NCBI GenBank assembly: GCA_002306055.1
Contig: DBRR01000013.1
Coordinates: forward strand, 1-22,537
Direction of reading: 5' to 3'
DNA from: Anaerolineaceae bacterium UBA1363
GTDB taxonomy: Bacteria; Chloroflexota; Anaerolineae; Anaerolineales; Anaerolineaceae
Length of the DNA stretch: 22,537 nucleotides
Shown: positions 1 to 7,130 of the stretch, piece by piece
How the letters are laid out: the number at the start of each line of letters is the position of its first letter
How positions within the stretch are numbered: position 1 is the first letter of the stretch
The notes under the pieces: generated by a model
The model's input: the letters and a program-made list of their open reading frames with translations, nothing else
Told to the model about the DNA's origin: nothing
Databases searched by the model: none
Translations under genes and position numbers: made by a program

Positions 1-1
1 C

Positions 2-32
2 TTGTTTTTCAACACCCTCATATTTGTATAAT
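2..32 (+). promoter_or_regulatory. Candidate sigma-70 promoter upstream of glpF
   Basis: A perfect TATAAT at 27-32 lies 19 bases after TTGTTT at 2-7. The spacer is longer than ideal and the -35 is only partial, so this is a weak call. If used, it would give glpF a leader of about 335 bases containing the hairpin and palindrome listed separately. No coding region is apparent in 1-373. Confidence 0.35.
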
Positions 33-180
33 TGAGAGAGATTGTGATATAGTTATTCTTAGGTAATATCGGCTATATTGAGTTCTTTAGTCGATATCAA
101 TTTTGGCAAATCTTTTAGGTTCTTGGGAGTAAGAGGATACTAAAGTGAGTAGCCCAAAAAGAATGCAGCTGTTATTGAGA

Positions 181-226
181 GAGGATTGTTTCGAACAATT
201 CCTCGATACAGGTGTGTTTTTTTTTT
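181..226 (+). terminator. Hairpin plus T-tract in the glpF leader: terminator or attenuator
   Basis: Bases 181-204 form a hairpin: GAGGA pairs with TCCTC and TTGTT with AACAA, with a TCG loop and one bulged T. A run of ten T follows at 217-226. The 12-base gap between stem and T-run is longer than in a standard intrinsic terminator. It may end a gene lying left of the window, or act as a conditional terminator in the glpF leader. Bacillus glp operons are controlled by GlpP antitermination at such a leader structure; applying that here is inference. Confidence 0.45.
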
Positions 227-257
227 ATTTACCTTCCCAAGATTACCATGAAAGAAA

Positions 258-271
258 TTGACAACTGTCAA
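258..271. promoter_or_regulatory. Operator-like palindrome TTGACA-AC-TGTCAA
   Basis: A perfect inverted repeat with 6-base arms and a 2-base centre lies about 100 bases upstream of glpF. An orphan Shine-Dalgarno-like AAAGGAGG follows at 283-290 with no usable start codon after it. The size and symmetry suit a dimeric repressor. The left arm also matches a -35 box, but no -10 box follows at the right distance. The cognate regulator is unknown. Confidence 0.4.
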
Positions 272-373
272 AATTAACCGCAAAAGGAGGCGCATATCGA
301 TCTAATAAAGTAATGTTTTTTTCACGAAGTATCATATTTTTTTTCAAACCACAAATTAAAAGGAGAAATATCC

Positions 374-1165
374 ATGGAAAATCGTACTATGAAAGAGTTT
401 ATCGGCGAAGTGTTCGGCACCTTCATCCTGATTTTGCTGGGTGATGGTGTTGTCGCCAATGTTGGTCTGGCACCCCGTGTTGCTGGTACCGCTTATAACT
501 GGAACACCATTACCATCGGTTGGGCGTTCGCAGTGATCATCGCTGTCTACGTTTCTGGGGGTGTCTCTGGTGCACACCTGAACCCCGCAGTGACCCTTGG
601 TTTAGCTGTCCGCCGTGGCTTCCCCTGGAAGAAAGTTTTACCCTTCATTGTTGCTCAGATGATCGGTGCATTCCTTGGTGCTGCTGCCGTTTATTTTATT
701 TATCGCGACGGCCTCGTGGCTGCTGGAATGCCCAATGTCTGGTCAACCGGACCTGGCTCTGTCTTCGGACAGGCTTGGTGGGGCGCTGAGAGCTCTGGTG
801 CAACTGGCGGCTACAGCATGTTGACTGCCGCAATCGCGGAACTATTCGGAACCTTAATGCTCATGTGGGGTATCGCAGCGAGTGGCGACGCAAAGAACAT
901 GGGTCTCAAAGACAACCTCGGTGCTTTCATCGTTGGTTTCACTGTTTTGGCTGTTGGTCTTTCCCTCGGTGGTCCTTCCGGCTATTCCATCAATCCCGCC
1001 CGTGACCTGGGTCCCCGCCTCCTCGGTGCCCTGGTCGGAACAAAGGGTTTGTTCGATGGTATTTACTGGCTGATCGTTCCTGTTTTGGTTCCAGCAATTG
1101 CTGGTCCTATCGGCTTCTGGCTCTATGACATGGTTGTGGCCAAGAACCTGCCCAAGAGAGACTAG
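374..1165 (+). CDS. glpF: Glycerol facilitator (MIP/aquaporin family)
   Basis: Inner-membrane channel for passive glycerol uptake, 263 residues, the usual size. Both signature loops are present: NPA at 70-72 in GAHLNPAVTLG and NPA at 207-209 followed by R210-D211. The Asp after NPAR is typical of glycerol channels rather than water-only aquaporins. Aligned by eye to E. coli GlpF, the selectivity filter reads W50, G195, Y204, R210; GlpF has Phe where Tyr204 sits. Six membrane spans are evident. The start follows AGGAG at 361-365 with an 8-base spacing. It is the first gene of a run with dhaK, dhaL and glpK, which supports glycerol as substrate. The gap to dhaK (87 bases) holds only short inverted repeats (1175-1197 and 1213-1226) and the dhaK ribosome site. 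Confidence 0.93.
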   Translation: MENRTMKEFIGEVFGTFILILLGDGVVANVGLAPRVAGTAYNWNTITIGWAFAVIIAVYVSGGVSGAHLNPAVTLGLAVRRGFPWKKVLPFIVAQMIGAFLGAAAVYFIYRDGLVAAGMPNVWSTGPGSVFGQAWWGAESSGATGGYSMLTAAIAELFGTLMLMWGIAASGDAKNMGLKDNLGAFIVGFTVLAVGLSLGGPSGYSINPARDLGPRLLGALVGTKGLFDGIYWLIVPVLVPAIAGPIGFWLYDMVVAKNLPKRD

Positions 1166-1252
1166 TACACAATCTGACCACTTATGACCGCTGGTCACGT
1201 CAATGCTTGGTAAAGGAAAATTCCTTCCAGGTGAAGAAAGGAGACATTCTAT

Positions 1253-2254
1253 ATGAAGAAATTGATTAACAACCCTGAAGATGTTGTAAAAGAAGAACTC
1301 AAAGGTATTGAACTGGCTCATCCCGACTTGGTCAAGGTTTTCTATGACCCTGATTTCATCGTTCGTGCGGATGCTCCAGTTCAAGGTAAAGTTGCGCTGG
1401 TCTCCGGTGGGGGCAGCGGTCATGAACCCATGCACGGTGGTTTTGTCGGCAAAGGTATGTTAGATGCCGCTTGCCCGGGTGCTGTTTTCACCAGCCCGAC
1501 TCCAGACCAGATGCTTGAAGCGACCAAAGCAGTAGACGGTGGCGCAGGCGTTCTGCATATTGTGAAGAACTATACCGGCGATGTTATGAACTTCGAAATG
1601 GCAGCCGATTTAGCGCGTGACGAAGGGATTGAAGTCGAATCAGTCATAGTTAATGATGACGTTGCTGTCGAAGACAGCACATGGACTGCTGGACGACGCG
1701 GTGTAGGTCTGACTGTTTTGATGGAGAAAATCGTTGGTGCTGCTGCCGAAGAAGGACGTTCTCTAAAAGAATGTGCTGACCTGGCACGCAAAGTCAATGG
1801 TCAAGGTCGCAGTATGGGCATGGCGCTTACTTCCTGCACCGTCCCGCATGTTGGCAAACCCTCGTTCGACCTGCCAGAAGATGAAATGGAAATCGGTATC
1901 GGTATCCATGGTGAACCTGGTCGACATCGCATCAAGCTTGAACCAGCAGATAAGATCACTGAAATGCTACTTGAGCCTGTTGTCGAAGACTTGCCCTATA
2001 AAGAAGGTGATGAAGTCCTGCTGTTTGTAAACAGCATGGGCGGCACTCCCTTGATCGAGCTTTACATTGTCTACAGAAAAGCAGTGGAAATTCTCGATGC
2101 CAAGGGCATTAAGGTAGTTCGCAATCTGATCGGTCCTTACATCACCAGCCTCGAAATGGCTGGAATGTCCATCACCCTTTTGAAAATGGACGAGGATTTA
2201 AAGAAACTCTGGGACGCACCGGTCAAGACCGCCGGAATGCGGTGGGGTATTTAG
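1253..2254 (+). CDS. dhaK: Dihydroxyacetone kinase, substrate-binding subunit DhaK
   Basis: Cytoplasmic subunit of the PTS-dependent dihydroxyacetone kinase. It binds dihydroxyacetone covalently while DhaL delivers phosphate, giving dihydroxyacetone phosphate. The 333 residues form a single DhaK domain without the fused DhaL part of ATP-dependent kinases. Visible landmarks are the GGGSGHEP loop at 52-59 with H57, D110 in KNYTGD, and H219 in GIHGEPG. These match the E. coli residues H56, D109 and the covalent H218. The start has a strong AAAGGAG at 1237-1243. The next genes, dhaL and glpK, lie on the same strand, and the matching DhaM is encoded downstream of glpK. A perfect hairpin separates it from dhaL. 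Confidence 0.95.
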   Translation: MKKLINNPEDVVKEELKGIELAHPDLVKVFYDPDFIVRADAPVQGKVALVSGGGSGHEPMHGGFVGKGMLDAACPGAVFTSPTPDQMLEATKAVDGGAGVLHIVKNYTGDVMNFEMAADLARDEGIEVESVIVNDDVAVEDSTWTAGRRGVGLTVLMEKIVGAAAEEGRSLKECADLARKVNGQGRSMGMALTSCTVPHVGKPSFDLPEDEMEIGIGIHGEPGRHRIKLEPADKITEMLLEPVVEDLPYKEGDEVLLFVNSMGGTPLIELYIVYRKAVEILDAKGIKVVRNLIGPYITSLEMAGMSITLLKMDEDLKKLWDAPVKTAGMRWGI

Positions 2255-2267
2255 TTTATCTTATTCA

Positions 2268-2296
2268 CGCTACTGGAGTTTAAAACTCCAGTAGCG
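2268..2296 (+). other. Perfect 14-bp intercistronic hairpin between dhaK and dhaL
   Basis: Bases 2268-2281 and 2283-2296 are exact reverse complements around a single central A. No T-run follows, so it is not a standard terminator. It ends four bases before the dhaL ribosome site (AAAGAGG, 2301-2307). It could stabilise the dhaK message end, mark a processing point, or limit entry to the dhaL start. Confidence 0.75.
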
Positions 2297-2312
2297 CTCT
2301 AAAGAGGCAAAT

Positions 2313-2948
2313 GTGGCTATTACGAGAGATGATGTATTGAATTGGATCAAAAGTTACGCTCAAGCGATCGAAGAAAACTGTGAAATGTTAACTGACCTCG
2401 ACCGTGAGATTGGTGACGCTGACCATGGCGCCAATATGAGACGTGGTTTTAGAGCTGTGCTTGAAAAATTGCCATCCGTTGAGGACAAAGATATTGGAAC
2501 CATTCTGAAAAATGTTGGAATGACCCTTTTGTCCAAGGTGGGTGGGGCTGCAGGTCCACTTTATTCGACCATGTTTACGAAAGCTGGAATGACTATTGGC
2601 GCGAAAATGGAAATGGATCTGAACGATTGGGCTCAAGCCCTGGAAGCAGGCACTACTGGTATTGCCAAGCTGGGCAAAGCCCTGCCAAACGACAAGACCA
2701 TGCTGGATGCACTGTATCCAGCATTGAATGCCTTAAGTGCAGCTATGGGGAATGGAGCGTCGGTTGGAGAAGCACTGCAAAAATCAGCCGATGCGGCTCA
2801 TGAAGGCATGTTGGCTACCATTCCATTGGTGGCACGCAAAGGGCGTGCAAGCTACCTGGGGGAACGCAGTGCCGGTCATCAAGATCCTGGAGCGACTTCT
2901 ACCTATTTACTCATCAAAACAGCCGCTGAAACTTGGACAGACTGTTAA
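2313..2948 (+). CDS. dhaL: Dihydroxyacetone kinase, ADP-binding subunit DhaL
   Basis: DhaL holds a permanently bound ADP that is phosphorylated by DhaM and passes the phosphate to dihydroxyacetone on DhaK. It has 211 residues, the standard length. D30, D35 and D37 in LDREIGDADHG match the magnesium-binding aspartates of E. coli DhaL. GGAAGPLYSTMF at 78-89 is the nucleotide loop and GERSAGHQDPGATS is the conserved C-terminal motif. The start is GTG at 2313, five bases after AAAGAGG; the ATG at 2311 is in another frame and leads nowhere. It ends 44 bases before the glpK start. Confidence 0.94.
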   Translation: MAITRDDVLNWIKSYAQAIEENCEMLTDLDREIGDADHGANMRRGFRAVLEKLPSVEDKDIGTILKNVGMTLLSKVGGAAGPLYSTMFTKAGMTIGAKMEMDLNDWAQALEAGTTGIAKLGKALPNDKTMLDALYPALNALSAAMGNGASVGEALQKSADAAHEGMLATIPLVARKGRASYLGERSAGHQDPGATSTYLLIKTAAETWTDC

Positions 2949-2992
2949 GGTCTGGCTCAATGAAAATTACTATAGAAAAAGGAGAACAAATT

Positions 2993-4495
2993 ATGGCAAA
3001 GTACGTAGCAGCAATTGATCAGGGAACCACCAGCACCCGCTTTATGGTTTTCGACCATTCAGGTAAAGTGGTTGGCTATGATCAAAAAGAACACGAACAG
3101 ATCTATCCAAAACCAGGATGGGTCGAACACGATCCTATAGAAATTTGGCAGGCAACCCAGGATGTTATCAAGGGTGCGCTGGATAAACTAAAGATTGATG
3201 TCAAAGAAATTGCAGCTGTCGGTATCACCAACCAGCGCGAAACCACCGTTGTCTGGGAAAAAGCCACTGGCAAACCAGTCTTCAACGCTATTGTCTGGCA
3301 GGACACCCGTACAGATCAAATCTGTAATGAATTAGCCAAAGACGGCGGTCAGGATCGCTTCCGCACCAAAGTTGGTCTGCCTTTGGCCACCTATTTCTCT
3401 GGTATGAAAGCTAAATGGATTCTCGACAACCACCCAGAATTAAAAGAAAAAGCTGAAAAAGGCGAGATCCTCTTCGGCAATATCGACACTTGGGTGATCT
3501 GGAATCTCACCGGCGGTCCTCACGGCGGCGTTCATGTGACAGATGTCACCAACGCTTCTCGAACCTTTATGATGAACCTGGAAACCCTTGATTGGGATCC
3601 AGAGATGCTCGCAATTTTGGGTATCCCCCGCGCAATGCTTCCCGAAATCAAAGCTTCAAGCCAGGTCTATGGCTACTGCAAGGGCGGTGCTCTGGACGGT
3701 ATTCCTGTGGCTGGTGATTTGGGCGATCAACAGGCTGCCCTCTTTGGACAGACCTGCTACTCCCCAGGTGAAGCCAAGAACACCTATGGCACTGGCTGCT
3801 TCATGCTCCTGAACACCGGTAATAAACCGATCCAATCCAAGAATGGTCTGCTGACCACCCTTGGTTACAAGATTGGAAACGAACCCGCTGTTTACGCTCT
3901 GGAAGGCTCCATCGCCATCACCGGAGCGCTGGTGCAGTGGATGCGCGACAATCTCAAGATGATCGAAAAATCATCCGACATCGAAATGCTGGCTAACAGC
4001 GTTGAAGATTCCGGCGGCATTTACTTTGTCCCGGCCTTCTCCGGCTTGTTTGCTCCGTACTGGAAGAGCGATGCCCGCGGCGCAATCGTCGGGCTGACCC
4101 GCTACATCAATGGTGGACATCTCGCACGCGCCGTCCTTGAAGCAACCGCATACCAGACTGCTGAAGTCCTGGAAGCTATGAACAAGGACTCTGGCGTCGA
4201 TCTGACCGCTCTCAAGGTTGATGGCGGCATGGTCTTCAATGAGACCCTGATGCAATTCCAAGCCGATATCCTGGGTGTGCCCGTGATTCGCCCGACCGTC
4301 GCAGAAACTACCGCTTTGGGCGCTGCCTATGCAGCTGGCCTGGCTGTTGGCTTCTGGGAGAAGGTCGAAGATTTACGCGTCAACTGGGGCAAGGACAAAG
4401 AATGGCTTCCAAAGATGGATCCGGAAACCCGTGCCAAACTCTACAAGGGTTGGAAGAAAGCGGTTACCCGCACCTTCGATTGGGTCGAAAACTAG
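2993..4495 (+). CDS. glpK: Glycerol kinase
   Basis: ATP-dependent phosphorylation of glycerol to sn-glycerol-3-phosphate in the cytoplasm; FGGY family, 500 residues, typical length. Visible motifs are AIDQGTTSTR (7-16), the glycerol-binding ITNQRET with R82 and E83, W103 in VWQDTRT, and the catalytic D245 in GDQQAALFGQ. YGTGCFML and LKVDGGMVFNE are the phosphate/adenosine regions. The ATG at 2993 is preferred over upstream in-frame ATGs at 2933 and 2960 because AAAAAGGAG lies just before it, and the protein then begins like known GlpK. In Firmicute GlpK a His in the loop before GDQQA is phosphorylated by HPr. Here the corresponding stretch (about 224-240) has no His, so that activation is probably absent. 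A terminator follows. Confidence 0.96.
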   Translation: MAKYVAAIDQGTTSTRFMVFDHSGKVVGYDQKEHEQIYPKPGWVEHDPIEIWQATQDVIKGALDKLKIDVKEIAAVGITNQRETTVVWEKATGKPVFNAIVWQDTRTDQICNELAKDGGQDRFRTKVGLPLATYFSGMKAKWILDNHPELKEKAEKGEILFGNIDTWVIWNLTGGPHGGVHVTDVTNASRTFMMNLETLDWDPEMLAILGIPRAMLPEIKASSQVYGYCKGGALDGIPVAGDLGDQQAALFGQTCYSPGEAKNTYGTGCFMLLNTGNKPIQSKNGLLTTLGYKIGNEPAVYALEGSIAITGALVQWMRDNLKMIEKSSDIEMLANSVEDSGGIYFVPAFSGLFAPYWKSDARGAIVGLTRYINGGHLARAVLEATAYQTAEVLEAMNKDSGVDLTALKVDGGMVFNETLMQFQADILGVPVIRPTVAETTALGAAYAAGLAVGFWEKVEDLRVNWGKDKEWLPKMDPETRAKLYKGWKKAVTRTFDWVEN

Positions 4496-4518
4496 TTTCT
4501 CAGTTCGTTTAGAATTAT

Positions 4519-4552
4519 GGGGCGGAGACTTGTATCTTCGCCCCTAATTTTT
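4519..4552 (+). terminator. Intrinsic terminator after glpK
   Basis: Stem 4519-4528 pairs with 4535-4544 (GGGGCG with CGCCCC, plus four more pairs including one G-U). The loop is 6 bases, followed by TAATTTTT. It sits 24 bases after the glpK stop and before the small membrane-protein gene, so dhaM expression is either lowered by it or depends on readthrough. Confidence 0.8.
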
Positions 4553-4574
4553 AGCCATACAGGAGTAAAAAGAG

Positions 4575-4874
4575 ATGAGCAAAAATAATAAAAACGCCAA
4601 CTCAAAGAAAAAAGAAGAAGTAAACTCTGAAGACTTCAGTAAGCCATGGATCCAGAGACGAACCGGTTTTATTGTGATTACAATTATTAGTATCGCCATT
4701 ATGATTTTAGTAGCGGTTCAGATCATCATGGGAAGTGGGGATTGGGGGCGTGGTCTGCTTTGGGGTATCCTCTTTGGCGGCAGTATCTGGTTCGTGTTCT
4801 TTGGAATGAATTGGTTTCATTCTCTCTTTCATCCTAAACCCAAGCAAAGCGACAACTCTAAAGATCCAAAATAG
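4575..4874 (+). CDS. Small two-span membrane protein of unknown function
   Basis: I do not recognise this 99-residue protein. Its first 30 residues are highly charged and lysine/asparagine-rich. Two hydrophobic segments follow at about 31-52 and 60-80, joined by a short GSGDWGRG turn. A polar, Lys/Ser-rich tail closes the protein. Both ends are therefore predicted on the same side, probably cytoplasmic by the positive-inside rule. The start has AGGAG at 4561-4565. It lies between the glpK terminator and dhaM, only nine bases from dhaM, so it is probably co-transcribed with dhaM. A link to PTS or Dha metabolism is suggested by position only. Confidence 0.75.
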   Translation: MSKNNKNANSKKKEEVNSEDFSKPWIQRRTGFIVITIISIAIMILVAVQIIMGSGDWGRGLLWGILFGGSIWFVFFGMNWFHSLFHPKPKQSDNSKDPK

Positions 4875-4883
4875 AGGGACATA

Positions 4884-5642
4884 ATGGTCAATATCTTACT
4901 TGTCTCACATAGCCATAAACTCGCCCAGGGAACAGCCGAGCTTGTAAGGCAAATGGCTCCTTCTCCTGATTTGTCAATTAAGGTCGCAGCCGGGCTTGGC
5001 GATGATCATGATGAAATTGGTACGGATGCGGTCGAGATCATGGAAGCCTTGAGTGAACTCGCGGAGAATAATGACGTATTGGTTCTGATGGATCTGGGCA
5101 GCGCGATTTTGAGTACAGAAATGGCACTGCAGATGATCGATGAAGATATCGCCTCCAGGGTGCGGATGTGCCCGGCACCTTTTGTAGAAGGCGCCATTGC
5201 TGCTGGTGTGCAGGCTAACCTTGGCAGCCCGATTCAAGAGGTTTATGAAGAGGCGATGAACGCCCTTGCAGCGAAGAAACAGCAGATTGTTAGCGAAGAA
5301 GAAACCATGGATCCACAGGCTGGCCCCGAAATGGCTATTTTAGAGCCTGAGGTAATTAATGGCGACAAGGCAGCTGAACTGCAGATAACAGTCACTAATC
5401 CCAGCGGTTTACACGCCCGTCCCGCAGCGTTATTTATCCAAACTGTCAAGAAGTATGACGCCAAACTTACCGTTACAAACCGAACCGAAAATTCTGAACC
5501 AGTCTTAATTAAAGGCATGATCTCGGTAATGCTGTTGGGAGCCAAGCAAGGAGATGAATTGTTTCTTCAAGCTACTGGTCCGGAGAAAGACGCCCTCTTA
5601 GCTGAATTAAAGAAGTTATTCCTGGATAATTTTGGGGAATAG
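4884..5642 (+). CDS. dhaM: DhaM: PTS phosphotransfer subunit of dihydroxyacetone kinase (EIIA-Man plus HPr domains)
   Basis: Carries phosphate from PEP (via enzyme I) to the ADP of DhaL. It has 252 residues and two domains. Residues 1-125 are EIIA-mannose-like, with H9 in LLVSHSHKL matching the active His of E. coli DhaM and the DLGSA motif at 70-74. A linker of about 40 residues leads to an HPr-like domain (165-250) with H177 in GLHARPAALF. The enzyme I-like third domain of E. coli DhaM is absent, so a separate enzyme I is needed. At the HPr Ser46 position the residue is G211 (in IKGMIS), so HPr-kinase control through this domain is not expected. Its partners DhaK and DhaL lie upstream, with glpK and a small gene in between. 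Confidence 0.92.
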   Translation: MVNILLVSHSHKLAQGTAELVRQMAPSPDLSIKVAAGLGDDHDEIGTDAVEIMEALSELAENNDVLVLMDLGSAILSTEMALQMIDEDIASRVRMCPAPFVEGAIAAGVQANLGSPIQEVYEEAMNALAAKKQQIVSEEETMDPQAGPEMAILEPEVINGDKAAELQITVTNPSGLHARPAALFIQTVKKYDAKLTVTNRTENSEPVLIKGMISVMLLGAKQGDELFLQATGPEKDALLAELKKLFLDNFGE

Positions 5643-6185
5643 GTTACACGCCTTCTCCTTAAGCCTTCTCCTTGCCCTGGGGATGGTGGATGAGGTGTAC
5701 CGTATAGATACACATACGATTCTTTTGAAAGACAGGCGTAGTAGGGTAGGGACAGACCTCCGTGTCTGTTCGTGTACCTGGACGCGGTCAATTAGTCAGA
5801 TGTCGTGCGCGGTCTGGAGACCGGCATGATCAATCTCGTCATCGCGAGCGAAGTGTAGCGGTCTGCATTTGGATTGGATTAAATGGAGACCTTCGGTCAG
5901 ATGCCGTGCTCGGTCAGGAGACCGGTACGATCAATCTCGTCATCGCGAGCAAAGCGAAGCGATCTGCATTTGGATTGGATTAAATGGAGACCTTCGGCCA
6001 ATTCGCGCGCACTATAAAAAGTGAACACCCTCTTCAGTCTCCCATCCGTTACACGGTGGGAGCCAGCTTCCCTCCCTTTCGCTTCGCTACACGGATCTTC
6101 GACCAGGGGAAGCCCAAGGACTGATAGCGTCACCCTGATGGGTTTTTCGCAGTGACAAAATAGCAAACTAACAACATTTCTCCCT
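5643..6185. other. Intergenic gap of about 590 bases with repeats and hairpins
   Basis: No convincing gene is seen between dhaM and the FxLYD-like protein. The gap begins with GCCTTCTCCTT twice (about 5647-5673). An imperfect ACAGAC/GTCTGT inverted repeat lies near 5752-5769 beside a GTAGGG motif, and the 101-bp tandem repeat listed separately follows. A hairpin spans 6039-6062 (CTCCCA/TGGGAG plus CCGT/ACGG, one bulge). A short ACCC/GGGT stem with a T5 tail lies at 6132-6147. No strong dhaM terminator is visible. Confidence 0.6.
5795..5996. repeat. Tandem 101-bp direct repeat, two copies
   Basis: Units 5795-5895 and 5896-5996 align without gaps. They share long identical blocks, including ATCAATCTCGTCATCGCGAG, the CTGCATTTGGATTGG block and GGAGACCTTCGG. 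Each unit holds small hairpins (CGGTC..GACCG and GACC-TTC-GGTC). A partial third start follows at 5997. Related copies occur at 13206-13396. Translation gives no conserved protein, so I treat it as a non-coding dispersed element. Confidence 0.85.
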
Positions 6186-6201
6186 TGGCACAAGAATTGC
6201 T
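6186..6201 (+). promoter_or_regulatory. Sigma-54-type promoter match (TGGCAC-N5-TTGCT)
   Basis: TGGCAC at 6186-6191 and TTGCT at 6197-6201 match the -24/-12 consensus of RpoN promoters with the correct 12-base GG-to-GC spacing. The predicted transcript would start near 6212, about 23 bases before the next ATG. Whether this organism has RpoN is not known from the window, and no enhancer-binding activator gene is present, so this may be a chance match. Confidence 0.4.
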
Positions 6202-6234
6202 ACAACCGGTTTGAGTCTCCTCATCGAGGGAGTT

Positions 6235-7011
6235 ATGCCTGAGCCAAAGAAAAGCCTCCGCCTCTTATTGTTCGTTGGGTTGATCACCCTGAACATTTTT
6301 CTGCTTGCGATGGTTCTGCAGCGTACCCTCCCTGATCCTCCGACACAAGCCAAAATGGTCAGCCCCACCAATCCGTCGCTTAGCGCGGAAAGTCAGCTCT
6401 TTCTCCCTCTGGCAGCTACGGTTTACAAAGAGCCGATTGTTCTCTTGCCAGGTGATGGGGTCTACTATGAGCGGGATCAGGATTTGCAAATTGTGCATGT
6501 GTTGGGAGAAGTGCTCAACAACACACCTACCACTGTCAGCAAAGTAACGATTGAAGCAAGCCTCAATCTTAAATCCGGCGGTCAGACAACCTTACGCGGC
6601 TCCCCGCTGGTGGGCAGCCTCGCGCCTGGCAATCGGGCATGCTTTGACCTTTACGTTGTGGAGGGCAAGGAAGTCGAAAGTTACGCTGTTCAAGTCCTTT
6701 CTTATGCAACGGGCGGCGCAGTGCCAGGCGAAGTAGTGCCGGCGGTTTCATATGCCGGATATGACGCTCAAAATGGTTGGTACATGGTCGAAGGGACGAT
6801 CAGCACCACTGAACCCGCAATTTTGAATGATTTGCGCGCAGTGGTAACGCTATTTGATAGTTCCGGCAGGGTGTTGGGATGCGAACAAAGCTATGTGCGC
6901 ACCCAAACCGAAGAGGCAAACGCGCCTGCCACTTTTCGTATTTTGTTTATGAATCGTGATTTCTCACAGGCGTCCAATTACACCCTTGCGATTGCCGGAG
7001 CAGTTCAGTAG
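6235..7011 (+). CDS. Membrane-anchored protein with two FxLYD-like domains
   Basis: 258 residues. A basic N-terminus (KK) precedes one hydrophobic segment at 8-28, then a Pro/Ser/Thr-rich linker to about 60. The rest is beta-rich and extracytoplasmic. Residues about 84-155 (VHVLGEVLNNT ... GSLAPGNRACF) and 182-254 (YMVEGTISTTEPAI ... DSSGRVLG) resemble the FxLYD pattern found in many bacterial surface proteins of unknown role. No catalytic motif is seen. The start is taken at ATG 6235, just after GAGGGAG; a TTG at 6211 is in frame but has no ribosome site. The gene stands alone between a repeat gap and the marR promoter. The domain call is by eye, and the function is unknown. Confidence 0.75.
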   Translation: MPEPKKSLRLLLFVGLITLNIFLLAMVLQRTLPDPPTQAKMVSPTNPSLSAESQLFLPLAATVYKEPIVLLPGDGVYYERDQDLQIVHVLGEVLNNTPTTVSKVTIEASLNLKSGGQTTLRGSPLVGSLAPGNRACFDLYVVEGKEVESYAVQVLSYATGGAVPGEVVPAVSYAGYDAQNGWYMVEGTISTTEPAILNDLRAVVTLFDSSGRVLGCEQSYVRTQTEEANAPATFRILFMNRDFSQASNYTLAIAGAVQ

Positions 7012-7055
7012 CGCTATCTCCGCCTAAATGAAGCGGTAACCCACATTCTCAAAAG

Positions 7056-7098
7056 ATTGTCATTTCGTCTTGACAATTTCTGCTCGATGCCGTATAGT
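7056..7098 (+). promoter_or_regulatory. Sigma-70 promoter with overlapping operator for the marR-ABC operon
   Basis: TTGACA at 7070-7075, a 17-base spacer and TATAGT at 7093-7098 form a near-consensus promoter. It lies 32 bases before the marR start. ATTGTCA (7056-7062) and TGACAAT (7071-7077) are an exact inverted repeat overlapping the -35 box, the usual layout for repression by a MarR dimer. Autoregulation by the adjacent marR product is an inference. Confidence 0.75.
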
Positions 7099-7130
7099 AA
7101 AGCCCGTTTAACTATCAAGGCAGGTTTACG

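Noticed and set aside
283..315. A leader peptide after AAAGGAGG at 283-290
   Set aside because: The first ATG is 22 bases away and no ATG, GTG or TTG lies at a usable distance, so no peptide can be supported.
854..1435. Minus-strand open frame of 193 codons across the glpF/dhaK junction
   Set aside because: It runs antisense to two well-supported genes, has no ribosome site and no family resemblance; it is a by-product of their codon use.
2933..2992. N-terminal extension of GlpK from upstream ATGs at 2933 or 2960
   Set aside because: The extension overlaps dhaL or lacks a ribosome site, and its codons cover the AAAAAGGAG that serves the 2993 start.
5795..5996. Possible CRISPR array
   Set aside because: There are only two near-identical 101-bp units with no short repeat/unique spacer alternation, and no cas genes nearby.
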